A stretch of DNA of 64,000 nucleotides, taken from assembly GCA_009760855.2 (NCBI GenBank), contig WPIO01000007.1, forward strand, positions 6,108,501 through 6,172,500. The letters run 5' to 3'. The stretch comes from Cristatella mucedo (taxonomy: Eukaryota > Bryozoa > Phylactolaemata > Cristatellidae). This document shows positions 1-36,265 of this stretch, one piece after another. The first letter of the stretch is position 1, and each line of letters starts with the position of its first letter. The notes beneath the pieces are model-generated. The model ran no database searches, was not told where the DNA came from, and worked only from the letters and a program-made list of their open reading frames with translations. The translations under genes and the position numbers were made by a program.

Positions 1-781
1 GCAGTAGATGTGCTTGTTTCTCCGAATCGCTGCAGAGGCACCGAGAGCAGTGTGAAAGAACTTAATCGACGCCAGGTCTGTCGATGCCCTTCACGACGTC
101 TGCCGATCGCATGTGGCCGTGCTCACACTGGTTATTGCGTGATAGAGCTTGCACCAGCTGCGACAGTCTTAAGCTCAGCTGCCTTTGCAATTTTTAAGGG
201 GGTTTGAAGAGTAAAGCGCACACAAATGCAGTGCTGGAACTCAGAATACAAAAAGCAGCGCACTGAAGTGCCTGCAGCAAGTCTGGGTTTTGTCTGCAAT
301 CCGTGGGCGGCGTATCTCTCGTGTGCATGCGCAGTGTCGAGCGCTGGCTTCCTGCTGTTTGAAACAGTACATCAGCTCTAGTATTGCCCACCCGGCTCGG
401 GCATGGCATTCGAGAGAGGCCAGCATGAGACCTACCATACGCAGCCCCAAAAACCGATTGTTGCAAGCTGCTTCTTAGCTCACAAATGGCAAAGGTCAAG
501 CGAGCAAGCTAACATGTGCATGCGGAATGGCACAAACTCGCGGCCCAAATGAGAGGCCATGCGAGGACGCGTTGGTCTGCACACTTTGCACGAGCCACGC
601 GATGCAGGTGTCTTGCTGAAGGACACAGGGATGCACGCACAGGCGCCACTGACAAGGCGTTGCACGAACTCCAAGCAGCGTGCAAACGGTTCGACGACAT
701 GTAGGTTACCAGCACTTTCAGTTTCCAGCACAGCAGCTGTGAGGCAAATGTGCGCTGCGGCTGCTGCCTTCACTGACGTCC

Positions 782-818
782 CCGAAAGTCAACGGAGCAA
801 TGCTGCTGCTGCCGCCGA

Positions 819-850
<32 letters not shown>

Positions 851-855
851 ATGGC
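782..855. repeat. (CTG)n trinucleotide repeat, interrupted
   Basis: About ten uninterrupted CTG units preceded by a CTGCTGCTGCCGCCGACG stretch. On the minus strand one frame gives a serine run without a stop nearby; coding use is possible but not shown. Confidence 0.85.
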
Positions 856-1429
856 ACAGCCACCACTGCCAATAGTTTAACCCAGCAGAGACGCAATTGA
901 GGTGTTCCTTGCCCCTTGTCGATCTTGCTAGAAATGCCTGCCAAAACCTTGCGATGGAGACATTTACTTCCATTCACTTTCGCCTAGTTCTATGATGTCA
1001 CTACCAGCTTTCAACGAACAAATATTAGGTCAGAGTACTCGCATTGTCTTGTTATATGTTTCAATGAAGATGACTCATCGTCCTTTCGGCTAACCCCCCC
1101 CCCCACAGCAACACCCCAGCTAGGATTCTTTCTGGGAACGAAGTCAGACCAGAGAAACGAGTTTGATTGCTCACAGTCAAAGCAGCCTGAAGTTCAACTT
1201 CAGAACTTGATGGTAATTGCAAGCACGAGGTTCTTTGTACTTTAGTCAACTGCTGTGCTGAAGCGTGCTGCAGTTGTGCATGCTGCTGTCACTGGTCAGC
1301 TCATGTGCTTCCTTTTCCTGCCTATGCAAAGTGCCTAGAAAAGAGATTTATTTGTCTTATAGTGGCTACACAAATATGCTTTATCACTTTTAATTTTTTC
1401 TATTACCCATGGAAAGCTATATTTGCTCG

Positions 1430-1770
1430 ATTTTGCTATTCCTATTCTGCACTAGCTTCCTATTAAGCAGCATATCAACTTCAAGATCCGGTCGCTAATC
1501 TTTAGGTTCATCTATTCACCTTACTCAGGCCAACCTGTCTGAATTAGTTTCACTTCAGGCATCCCTACGCCCTACCTGCTCCTCTGACTGTGGTCGATTG
1601 GTCGTGCCCCTTACTAACCTCTAACTTTTAAGAGACCGTGCATTCTTCTCCCACCCAAAACCTGGAACTGACTACCGACGGACATCATGTCATTTCTTGA
1701 TTTGGTAACATTCAAAGAAATGCTTAAAACCTTTTCCACACTGCCTTTGCTCTGTTCGAGTAACGTGTCC
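1430..1770 (+). mobile_element. Old L2/CR1-like LINE C-terminal remnant
   Basis: The plus strand has INFKIRSLIFRFIYSP (compare RIDFKVLSLTFRSLHS), then KRPCILLPPKTWN.LPTD and FLDLVTFKEMLKTF, which fit the order of the C-terminal end of this LINE type. Several stops; an old copy of a separate subfamily. Confidence 0.5.
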
Positions 1771-2277
1771 GGCCTGTCTTGACTTAGGGCAACAGTAATA
1801 GGCTTTTTTGCAGCATGTCAGTGGACCTGTCTATTTTCTTGTGCGAATCCTGCGGCATCTCTAACAATTTCTCCGAGAGCTAGCCTTTTCTCCACTAACT
1901 ACACCCTAAGCTCCACTGCGTCAACACCCACCCGAAGCTCCTTCTGCTACTGTGAAGCCACTGCCCGATAATGCAGAGCCACGTGCAGCCCGATAAGCGA
2001 TCAACCACTTGTCTTCTGCCAATGTCCTTCTGAGCAGTTGCACCACACATTTTTTTAGTGCACATGTATTTACTGCAGAGGCCCTGAGAAGTAGTCGAGG
2101 TCAGGTATCGGTTAGCGGTGCACATGAGCTCAGGTTTGCACTGCAGTTATTTACCGACTCAGCAACATAGCCTGAGATTCCGTGCCTGCCACAGACTTAC
2201 TTCGGCACATCGTGTAAATGCATCTTCAGTGTTGGATCTCATCACTCATCTTGCCCTTGTGATATCGTGCTGCTTAC

Positions 2278-27146
<24,869 letters not shown>

Positions 27147-27880
27147 CCTGCGGCTGCCTCAGACGGTCGGCCGCCGGCGAAAAGAGCGCGGCGACGACGA
27201 CGTCGCCGCCGATCAACCACGCCGCCGGTCACGAGCCACCGCGTTGCCTGGAGCTGGGCGACGCCACACCGTGCGTCCGTCGGACGCGCTACGGCGAGCC
27301 TCCAGCGCGATCGGCTCGCAACACCGATCCCTATGTCGGCTGAATCGATAAACGCGCCCCGAGCCCCCGGCGCTTTCTTTCGGGCGGCGGCGGTACCGTC
27401 GCTCCAGCTGCGCCGTCGCAATGACTCGCACGTCGCTACGCACTCGCTCGCAATGAATGCTAGAGGGCTGCTGCGAGCGGCGCCTCGCTGGCGGCTCGAT
27501 CGCATTGGTGGACTGATCGGAGCCCGGAACAGCTGGCGCGACTTGCGCCGCCGGCCCGCCGCCGCCTGGCGGTTGCTGGGCGTGCGCACGTGTTTGAACT
27601 AATGGGTTCATCCCACATTATCGTCGACCGGGCCGCCGCCGCCGTCTGTTCTACGCGCGGGCGGCGAAGGAGCCGGCGGCGCTTGTACGAAGGAGGACGA
27701 GCTGTCGCTGGACGCCGCCTTAGGTGAATGCCCGGCCGCCTGCGGGCGCACAGGCTTTCTAGCGTTCACTTGCATCGCTGCTTCGTTCACAGCATCACGA
27801 ACCCGTGCATACACACACCGCACGCCTACACACTGACACTTACTTACACACGTGAAGGTGCGAAAACACACTCTGTCTGC
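27147..27880 (-). promoter_or_regulatory. GC/CpG-rich 5' flank of the ERG-type channel gene
   Basis: The sequence upstream of the channel ATG is rich in G, C and CpG, unlike the AT-richer surroundings. The enrichment continues into intron 1 (to about 25.4 kb). A CpG-rich block at a gene start suggests a promoter. No TATA box or initiator could be placed with confidence. The long open frames here on both strands are a by-product of base composition. Confidence 0.35.
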
Positions 27881-28284
27881 CTGTCCGTCCGTCCGTCCGT
27901 CCGTCCGTCCGTCCATCCGTCCGTCCATCTGTCTGTCTGTCTGTCTGTCTGTCTTCCAGCCTGTGTCTGCCTGTCTGTCTATGTCTATCCCTCTGTCTCT
28001 GTCTCTGTCTCTGTCTCTGTCTCTGTCTCTGTCTCTGTCTCTGTCTCTGTCTCTGTCTCTGTCTCTGTCTCTGTCTCTCTGTCTCTCTGTCTCTCTGTCT
28101 CTCTGTCTCTCTGTCTCTCTGTCTCTCTGTCTCTCTGTCTCTCTCTCTGTCTCTCTATCTCTCTATCTCTCTCTCTATCTCTGTCTCTGCCTCTGTTTCT
28201 GTCTATGTCTCTGTCTTTGTCTGTCTCCGTCTATCTCCAATGTCTTTCTCGTCTATTTCTTTTACTCTCCCGCCTTCTCCTTTG

Positions 28285-28358
<74 letters not shown>
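27879..28358. repeat. Compound pyrimidine microsatellite upstream of the channel gene
   Basis: In order: (GTCC)n, (TGTC)n, (CTCTGT)n for about 80 bp, an 8-bp TCTCTCTG unit for about 75 bp, mixed TCTA/TCTG, and a (TC)n tract at 28289-28355. Almost the whole 480 bp is C/T with G on the plus strand. It begins about 730 bp upstream of the channel start codon. Confidence 0.93.
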
Positions 28359-28359
<1 letters not shown>

Positions 28360-29369
28360 ACCGTCACACCCACACTCTACCTCCTCTCCCTCAGCCAGTA
28401 ACCGCAGGGAGGGAGGGGTTAGCTGGCTGGTTTTCACGAGGGCTAATGCCTCTCAAGGCCCCTACCATGTGGGGTCGTGTCATGGCTTCCGGGTGGCCTT
28501 TTGCGGAGTGGAGGAAAGTGGTTAATCCTCTCGCTCGATAGGAGGCGGAAAGAGCCCGTACCGTCCTTGGGTGCGATCTGCAGAAGCACCTAGGTCAGCG
28601 TGTTGTCACAGGTGTGACCGGCGTGGGCGATGCGATTCGTTCCGCCCGAGCGAAAGTGGGACGCACGCAAAGAAGCACTGGCGCTGCGGGCCGGCGGGCG
28701 GAGCCGAAGCAAACCGCCAGCGTCCGACTCTCTCGTGAGAAGGAAAGTACGAGTGCCCACCGGAAGCTCGAGGCGGCTGCAGACGCACTCGGCTGGCACG
28801 TGACCAAGAACGGAAAGAGAAAGACAATTCTCTGAGCCATTCGTTTATACGAGTGTGGCGCTGCAGTAGTTCATTTTTCAAAGGCAACTCAAGGCGGCCA
28901 TCCGGGGTGATGGGAAACCCTGAATGTCTTATCTCTGCGACTGACCTGATATTCTGCCTATGCCCGGCTATCGCAGGCATAAACAGCTCGTAGCTAGATT
29001 TTTCGGGCTTGGTAGTTAGGAGTGAGTTACGAGTGACCTAATAATAATCAAACTCGAATAGCTCAACACTGACTTGCTCACCACCCGACCTGCCCAACTT
29101 AATGAACCAAGTTGGCTGTACGCGGCTTTATCTGCATAGCGAAGACAGAATCAGCTGGTACTTGGCGTGCTGGACCAAAACTAAGTGTGGTTGCAACACG
29201 CTTATTGTTGGCTGCGCTAAGAAAAATCTCGACGCTTGGCCCTCCTTGACTATATCATGTGTGTGACTCACCCCGAGCAGCAGTATTTAATTTTCCTGCA
29301 TCCATTGCAGATTGGATAGATAAGATAAGGAGCTGTCTTCCACAGTGGCTTGCAAAACATTTAACTAGC
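28359..29369. other. Unassigned sequence upstream of the channel gene
   Basis: GC-rich to about 28850, then ordinary. Short open frames on both strands have no recognisable motif. Confidence 0.4.
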
Positions 29370-30045
29370 TCCTTAGTTCTGTCTTGGCTCGATTATTGTA
29401 ATTCCCTTTTAGCTGGGCTACCAAAAAAAGCAACTACGCCACTGCAGCTGACTATGAATATGGCTGCACGGCTGGTCTTCAAGTCCCAGTGGTATGAGCA
29501 CGTGTCTCCTTTGCTAAAAGAGCTAGGATGGATGCCGATTGAGCAACGAATACAGAGCAAATTTCTTACGCGGACCCACAAGGCCCGCCACGACTTGGTT
29601 CCATTGTACCTAGCTGAACTGCTGCACCGGTTTCAGCCTCTTCGTGCTCTCAGGTCCTGTGTGGAAAATAAATTAGCTGTTCCATTCCTCCGCTTAAATA
29701 TCGTTGGTGACAGAAGCTTTAGCTCTGCAGGTTCTAGACTGTGGAACTCGCTTCCACAATTCTTACGCAACGACAACTACTCTCCTGCTGACGATTATGG
29801 CTCATCCTTTTCAGTGGTCCTGAGTTGCTACTTCCACGTTACTCACTACTTCAACTGCTCTCCTGACTCTGCTATGCTTTCCACTTTCTCTTTGTTGCGT
29901 GAGACGAAGTCCGTTGGCTACCGAATGCGTACCGAAAGCCGCTTAGGCTGTGAGTGCGCTATACAAAACTTTCGTGCGAAACACCCACACAGTCTGTGTG
30001 GCTTTGTGGAGTTACAGACGGAGATACATTACGTTACATTACTCA
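29370..30045 (+). mobile_element. LINE family 2 copy, 5'-truncated, open frame
   Basis: An uninterrupted frame encodes SWLDYCNSLLAGLPKKA, then NMAARLVFKSQ, LLKELGWMPIEQRIQSKFL, ENKLAVPFLRLNIVGDRSF, SRLWNSLPQFLRND and LLRETKSVGYRMRTES, the C-terminal region of an L2/CR1-like ORF2. The 3' end is GGAGATACATTACGTTACAT. It is among the best-preserved family 2 copies. Confidence 0.87.
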
Positions 30046-30261
30046 CCCTCGCTGGTGGAATGTTACCACAAGAAACTAGCTTGTGTTCTCAATGAATTTG
30101 ATAGTCTGACTAAGCACGTTGTAAGCCTGGTGGCTAATGGCTTGCCGACGACGTTCGGCTAGGATTACTAATCGCAGCTTCTAAGTCTAGCTTCTATAAA
30201 AATATAGTGGAATTATGAACGCGAAATCCAAAAATGCTGATGTCGACTATCAAACATGTAT

Positions 30262-30600
30262 CTCTAGGTCTGGAACTCACACCCAACTTGCGGCACAACA
30301 TCCCCTGACTTGACCACATTTAAAAAGAACTTCAAAACGCCTATTTAGAACAGCATTTAGTGAGTCCCTGTGATTCGTCCTTCGTGTGCTTATGCGTGCA
30401 GACACTGTGCACACTGCCACTAACCACACTTGCATGTTGACCCTGTGCATGTCACCCCTAACCATGTTATTCGTGTTGTTTATCAAGCATGATATTACTC
30501 ACCATTGAATCGCGTTTCCCTTTGCAGCAAATCTAAAGCGCCTAAAAAGAGATTGAGTTCTCTGAGAGGACTTTATCAAGTGCATTATTATTATTATTAC
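30262..30600 (+). mobile_element. LINE family 1 3' end
   Basis: It has the last codons of the C-terminal domain (decayed), the family 3' UTR (GTGCTGACACTGTGCA-like and CACCCCTAACCATG-like words) and the end AGAGATTGAGTTCTCTGAG followed by an ATT tail. Confidence 0.8.
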
Positions 30601-30604
30601 CTAC

Positions 30605-30960
30605 ATCTGTAACTCCATAAAGCAACCGAGACTTAGCAGACGCTATGCTGAAGAGTTTTTTCAATAGAGCATTCAAAGCCTAAACGGATATAGGTCCGCA
30701 TTCTGTAACTAACAGATTCAACCTAACGAAAGCGTGAGAAGCATACCTGAGTCAAGATGGTGGTCGAGGAAGTGAGTAGCGCGATGAAAGTAGACCCGCC
30801 AAATGACAGGAAAAGATGTGAAAGCAGAAAAGACGGTGTTTCATGATCATTGCAGAAGTGAGTTCTACTGTCGTGAACATATAGAGTGAAAGCTGCTATG
30901 CACCGACGGTCTTCAAACGAACCAACAGAACAGTCGATTTTTGTTCATGGTGTAACCGAG
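30605..30960 (-). mobile_element. Old LINE family 2 copy
   Basis: The plus strand shows a diverged reverse complement of the family 2 end (ATCTGTAACTCCATAAAGC, GCAGACGCTATGCTGAAGAG). It follows tail-to-tail after the LINE family 1 end at 30600. Confidence 0.6.
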
Positions 30961-32234
30961 GGGAACGAAGAGGCAGGAACTGACGCAGCAGGTCATAGGT
31001 GAAATGAACAAGCCAAGCGACGGCAGGCCCTGTCAATGTAAGAAATTTGATTTTTTCGGTTCCTCAATCGAGAGCCTTCGCAGCTCCTTCAGCAAAAAAG
31101 CCAAAACTGAAAAACAAAACTGAAAACTGAATGGCCCAGTCTATAGAGAGCCGGAGAGCTAAAACAATCTTAACTAGCCGCAGCTTAAGGTAATCCCTAA
31201 TCCTGGACGGGGATGATTGGAGATCATGACTAGCTGCGGAAGCGGTGGATGGATCAAACTTCGATATGTCGAGTGGAAATCAAAGAGGACATATGAAGTG
31301 CGTGCACCCATGATGACGGCCCCACAACATCATCACTAAATAGAAGAGTGAGTCTTTTAGCCTAGCAGGACGTTTATATTGCCGTCTAGCAAAAATAAGT
31401 TGACTGACATCAAAGATTGAACGACTAGTTTAAGCATTAAGCATATCCTGCAAATTTGTTTAGGATTTGATTGGAAAATACGGCAGTTTGCGAGCGAATA
31501 AGAAGCCTGGCATATCTTAGCTTTCTGGTGCAGACACTGATAGTCTTTGAACCTGGCTAGATCAGTTAGGCCTAGACATCTTAAAATGTCGTTGACGCGT
31601 GCACTGTATTAGCGTGCATTTTTCCTATTTTGTTTTAGCTACAATGAAGTTGTCTTTAAACACACACAGTATTTAGGTAAGCATGTTTGTCGAGAGCAGT
31701 AAATTTTGGATATTTATGCATCTACAATCGTATTGGTGCTGTCGAAAGAGTCTAGATGCAGATCAAAAATATCTGCATCACAAATATATTTCAAAATGTA
31801 TCTGCATCAAGGCATTTTTCAGTTACATTCCTGGAGAAGGTTGATGCTTCCATGCTCATGCAAAGTAGCAGGAACGGTAAATGTGACGCGATACGAGATG
31901 AGAATCGGGCATACAACGAGGTCGCTTCGGCATCCTTTGCGCTCACGAGATCCACAATATGGCCATTGATATGAGTTGCATGACAGATGTGCTGAACCAA
32001 TCCGAAATTCTACAGGCCCTCAAGAAATTATCACACCTGATAGTTGATTTGGTTCTCGACGAGAAGTTCAAAATCTCCAGCAATCAACATTCGGCTGCGA
32101 CACGGTAATATTTTTGCGAGGAAGTCAGAACAGCATCCATAAACCTAAATAAGGTTGGATTTTCAGAAGAGTCTTGATCGCATGATTGAGAAGGACGGTC
32201 TTCGATGAGGATCCGGTTGATTAGTAGCTGATTC
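30961..32234. other. Intergenic, nothing recognised
   Basis: No long frame, repeat family or splice-framed exon was recognised here. Confidence 0.4.
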
Positions 32235-32431
32235 ACTTGGCCAAAAATGAATCATATTTTCATGCTGACACGGGTGCATATCACCCCTAACCATGTTTTG
32301 CTTGTTGTCATTGAGCATGCTACCACTAACCGTTTGATCACGCTTTCTTTGCAGCAAATGTCAAGTGCCTAGAAAAAGATTTCACTCTCTGAGGACGCTA
32401 TATCAAGTGTTTTATTATTACTACTATTATG
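32235..32431 (+). mobile_element. LINE family 1 3' UTR fragment
   Basis: Only the 3' UTR is left: CACCCCTAACCATGTT, then TTTGCAGCAAATG, a diverged AGAGATT...TCTGAGG end and a TTATTATTACT tail. Confidence 0.7.
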
Positions 32432-32599
32432 ATCAAGAATGACTGAACGGAGTACGTAGAAATATAAACATAGAAAGCAAATTCTCTTAAACTATCATCA
32501 GACGATTAAGCTTACGACGGCACCTGTATATCCATGGAGCCGGAGCGTAAACACGATTCACCATCAAGGGTGGGGAAGCTTCGAATTGTGTATTTTAAT

Positions 32600-33115
32600 G
32601 TATCTCCGTCTCTAACTCCACAAAGACTAAGTGAGTGTTATGCAGGAGAGTTTTGTATAGCGCACTCAAAAGTTTAAGCGGGTTTCGGTGCGCTTTCGGT
32701 AGCCAACAGATTGCAACTCACGCAACCAATAAAGAGAAAGTTAGAAGCATAGCAGTCAGGAGAATAGTTGAGGAAGTGAAAAGCATGAAGAAGTAGCAGC
32801 TCAGGACGGCTAATAAGGATGTGCCATAGTCTGCAGCAGGAGAGTAAATGCCGTTGCGTAAGAATTGCGGAAGTGAGTTCCACAGTCTACGACCTGCAGA
32901 GCAAAATCTTCTGTAGTTAACCATCTTTAAGCGTAGGAATGGAACAGCTAATTCTTTGTCCCATAGAGAACCTGGAGATGCTGAAACCGGTGTCGCAGTC
33001 CAGCTAGGCATGCAGGAGCCAAGCCGCTGCAGGCATTATGGGTAAGCGCAAGAACTTTATTTGGGGTTAGCACCACAGCCATAACTACATGACGTCAGCT
33101 GTCCTCCTGTCAAGA
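32600..33115 (-). mobile_element. LINE family 2 copy, 5'-truncated
   Basis: The minus strand reads KELAVPFLRLKMVNYRRF, RRLWNSLPQFLRNGIYSPA and FSLLVA-type sequence, ending in GGAGATACATTAAAATACA at the low-coordinate side. Confidence 0.82.
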
Positions 33116-33224
33116 GTGTAGCGCATGACTCAGCAAGACTATCTGTCCCATAAATAACTTAAAATCATTCTCCCTCACAGTACCCATAAGAACGTACATA
33201 CATATATAACGATTTATACGACGG

Positions 33225-33660
33225 AACAGACGGGTTTCAGCTTACTTTTTTGTTGAAGGCTGTCAGGTCGGGGATGTCAGGACCTAGGTTGGGACTGAGT
33301 TCCAGGTTTTTGGAGAAGACGTACTGGAGGCCAGGTCTCTTAAGGATTCGAGGTCGGTGCAAGGTGCAGCTTAACTGTTCAAGTCAGAAGAGCGGCTCGT
33401 ACATTGTTACGCCTGATTAGGAGGCACTGACGATAGGAAGACAGGAGTACGAGAATGAAGGGCACTAAAAGTGAATGAACCTCTGAGGCAATGTTCGATA
33501 GGTGCAGCCAGTGCAGATCGATTAGAAGCGTTGTATTATGGCAGCGTCGATGCTCACGCTGTAAGACTAACTGCAGTTTTGCACCAACTAGCCGTGTAAT
33601 TGCATAGGCTAGAAGACATACAAGTAGTGACTCACTGGACACGCATATTTAACGTCATAC
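33225..33660 (-). mobile_element. LINE family 1 remnant, decayed
   Basis: Scattered family words remain on the minus strand: LLIDLHWLHLSNIASEVHS for LHWLPVKQRIDFKVLS, and the TNLNPRS-like end. Many frameshifts and substitutions make this an old copy. Confidence 0.65.
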
Positions 33661-34172
33661 TGGAGAGGTGTTTTCTTCAATGCCGAAGTCGAACAAACTC
33701 GTGGGTCTTGTCAGGTGTTTTCAGCTAGGCATGCATCAAGACTTTCTGAAAACTGTATCGCACCTTAAGAGAAGTAAGTCTTTTATAAGACAGTGAATAT
33801 CTTGAGTCTAGGCAGTGGATTATTTGAACAACAGCGATTCCTTCCCGTGGCGATTCCAATTACTTTTATTATTTATTTATTTATTGTTTTATTATCCGAT
33901 ATATTTTAATGATTACGACATGCATAGCCCGCTCAGAGAATGTAATCTCTTTTTAAATGCATCGCATTTGTTCTTGGTTAGCTCTAATGTTTTAAATGCT
34001 CGGGCAATTTTTCATTTAATTAAGCATTCCTTAAGCACTGTGCTATATAGGCTTAACACGGAAACGTCAGCAAACACGGCGCCTTAATTTCGCAACTTAA
34101 CCACGACTTGCAGTTTAATTAATGCAATCATTAGTACTGGAGTGGAAGGGCAAGGTCAGAGAGTATTGCCGC

Positions 34173-34263
34173 TCTGGTTTGTTCCAGTGGTTAAGGTGCT
34201 CGCGTTAAACCAAGATCTGGGCTAAAAAAAATTATGACTGAGGCCGTTAACTCGAGCTCCGCG
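34173..34263 (+). mobile_element. SINE-1 head, cut at the RLE element junction
   Basis: GTTCCAGTGGTTAAGGTGCT and CTCGAGCTCCGCGG are SINE-1 words. After CCGCGG the usual GCATATG...GAGATTAAG part is replaced by the AT-rich 3' end of the R2/NeSL-like fragment. Confidence 0.65.
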
Positions 34264-34299
34264 GAATTTATATTTTAAATATTTTAACAAATTGTTGTA

Positions 34300-34695
34300 C
34301 CTTAGCTGGAGGAGTCCTGCTCTGCCGGGGTCCCGGGGGGGGGGCTACCCGGGCCTCTCGGTTCAGGGACAATGACCACACGGCCTCCGACCTGGAAATG
34401 GCGTCCGAGACGCAGCCGCAATGCCGCCCGTTCCTTTCTCGAAATGCCGAGGTCCGCCAGGCGGGCTTCATTATCCGGCCACCAGCCACCCAGAGCACCC
34501 ACCACGAAGGGCCTCATCACTGCCAACCGGTAGCCAGCGGTCAGGAAAGATTGAGCTGTGGCCTCGTACTTATCAATCTTTTCCCGGCCGCCGCCACCAG
34601 GGCATGCTTGCTGCCGTCAAACGGCACAGTTACGTCGACTATGACCGCGTTGGTGCCATTGTCGATGACCAGGAGCGGCTTTTTAACCGGACGCT
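34300..34695 (-). mobile_element. R2/NeSL-like retrotransposon fragment, restriction-like endonuclease end
   Basis: The minus strand reads KKPLLVIDNGTNAVIVDVTVPFDG (in two overlapping parts), then after a frameshift KYEATAQSFLTAGYRLAV, FVVGALGGWWPDNEARL and LGISRKERAALRLRL. The D...VDVTVPF...K..KY block and the following VGALGGW..N are typical of the C-terminal restriction-like endonuclease of R2/NeSL/CRE-type non-LTR elements. The 5' end is cut off near 34695. The 3' end runs into an AT-rich tail at 34264-34300. At least one frameshift makes it inactive. It differs from the L2/CR1-like LINEs in the rest of the window. Confidence 0.62.
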
Positions 34696-36265
34696 AGGCT
34701 AGCACCAGAAGAAATATCTATACCCCTCTCTAATCAGTTGTAGAATCTCTCAGATTGGGACACTTCGATCCGATGTCTGCAGCCAGTTTAAGACCCGACA
34801 TGTACGTACGCTAAGGCTGTGTGGATTCTTGACCATAGGCAACTTTTGGCGCTGTCATGAAAATGAATAATACAAATTGACATCCTTTCTCAGGTCTGCA
34901 CGAAGCTCTAAATGGCCCAACTAGTAATCCACTCGTCTTTTGATTTGCTGAGAGTACACAGCTCTCGGCAGCAATGTTGTCCCGAATGCTATCGAGGGCT
35001 TGCTTCTGCCAAACGACACGGGTTGTCTTTGAGTGCCTTTCATACGTATGACTTCAAAGCGTACGGATTCTCTCCCCACATTGAAAACAATCACGTTTAT
35101 ACTATATGTAACTCTTACCAATCGTCTCTCAGGCTTAACTGTTTTTCTTAATAATATGCGTATTTTTAATGTTAGCTAAATTCTTTACGTGTAAATTGTT
35201 TTTGTACATCATAATAAAGATGTTTCAGAGCACCATAATCTTGTTAAAAGCTGCATGCACATTCAAGCTTGAGACGATTTTAGATCATTTCCCTAATTTG
35301 GGCTCTTACAGAAGATTCTGTCCACACTACTGGATGGCACTAAATAAACTCTGCAGCGAGGTTTCTCGGTTGTAAGCTTCGTAGTTGCCTCAAGACACCA
35401 CTGCCCGCCGGTCTGCACTGACTCTTTATCAAGCAGCTCATTAACTTCGAGGTTATGTAACTCCATTTTAGACTCCGTCATTCACTTGCTCCAGCTCTTG
35501 AAACTATTTCCCATTCAGATGCATCATCTGACTCACTGTTCTTACTCGTCGTTTAGCTGTGCCTTAAGCTAACCTCTAATTCTTTGTAGACCGTACCTTC
35601 CTTGTGCATGCTTCCTAAGCCTACAACTATATGCCACCAGGCATTCCGTCATCTCCCGACTTAAAATTTCAAAAGAAACTAAAAACAGATGTTCCTCACA
35701 GCATTCGCTGGGTCCCTGTGAATTGTACTTTCGAGTGCTTACAGACACTGCATACTATTACTGAACATATTTACACGCTCCGGTGCAACATGTAATGTCT
35801 GGAGTGCTTTAGTTTTCCGAGGACTCGATACAAATGCATTATAATATTCTTATCGGTATTATTTATATCACTTTGACACGGAACAAAACCGGTCCTAGAG
35901 CTGCTCGGCAACGTTGAAGCAGCGGCAAACGAAAATCCTACTTCTAACCTTTTTTCCTCCTGCTACTATTTCAACTCTTTGCAGCTTCTCTGAATGGGTC
36001 TGCTCAAGCCATTCTCATCGCTATCCTTTGATCTACACTCAAGAGACCGGCAGGTCAAAATAAAATAGTGGGCTTCATCCAGCCACGATTCAAGGATTTC
36101 GATGACATTTTAACAGGTTGTATTTGTCAACAGCTTTGCCCCTCCAAATTACTTCAATTGTCAAACTCTCAAGGACAGCGAGCTGCACGGTTGCTTTTCA
36201 TCCTCATTTCCAGCACCCACACTAACCTCTATCCGCCAGCGTCGATTTTGTTCTTCAAGCGGTGG
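34696..36265. other. Intergenic with old LINE pieces
   Basis: Beyond the LINE-like end at 35560-35875, a short ICQQLC...KLLQLSNSQGQRAARLL-like stretch near 36120-36200 may be another decayed LINE end (compare LQLVQNSAARLV). Otherwise unassigned. Confidence 0.4.
35560..35875 (+). mobile_element. Old LINE family 1-like 3' end
   Basis: Decayed coding end (FVDRTFLVHASLAY, then MPPGIPSSPDLKFQKKLKT) followed by a diverged 3' UTR and a short AT-rich tail. It is more diverged than the other family 1 copies and may be a sister family. Confidence 0.55.

Larger units (their letters stand above)
1..2277. other. Left end: probable channel-gene intron
   Basis: Apart from the CTG repeat and an old LINE remnant (1430-1770) I see no recognisable gene. 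Channel exons for S1-S6 were looked for by eye and not found. A C-run lies at 1085-1099. Confidence 0.4.

Noticed and set aside
27728-28541. Open frames of 229-265 codons with Leu/Ser/Val runs
   Set aside because: Produced by the pyrimidine microsatellite; no stop codon can occur in these repeats.
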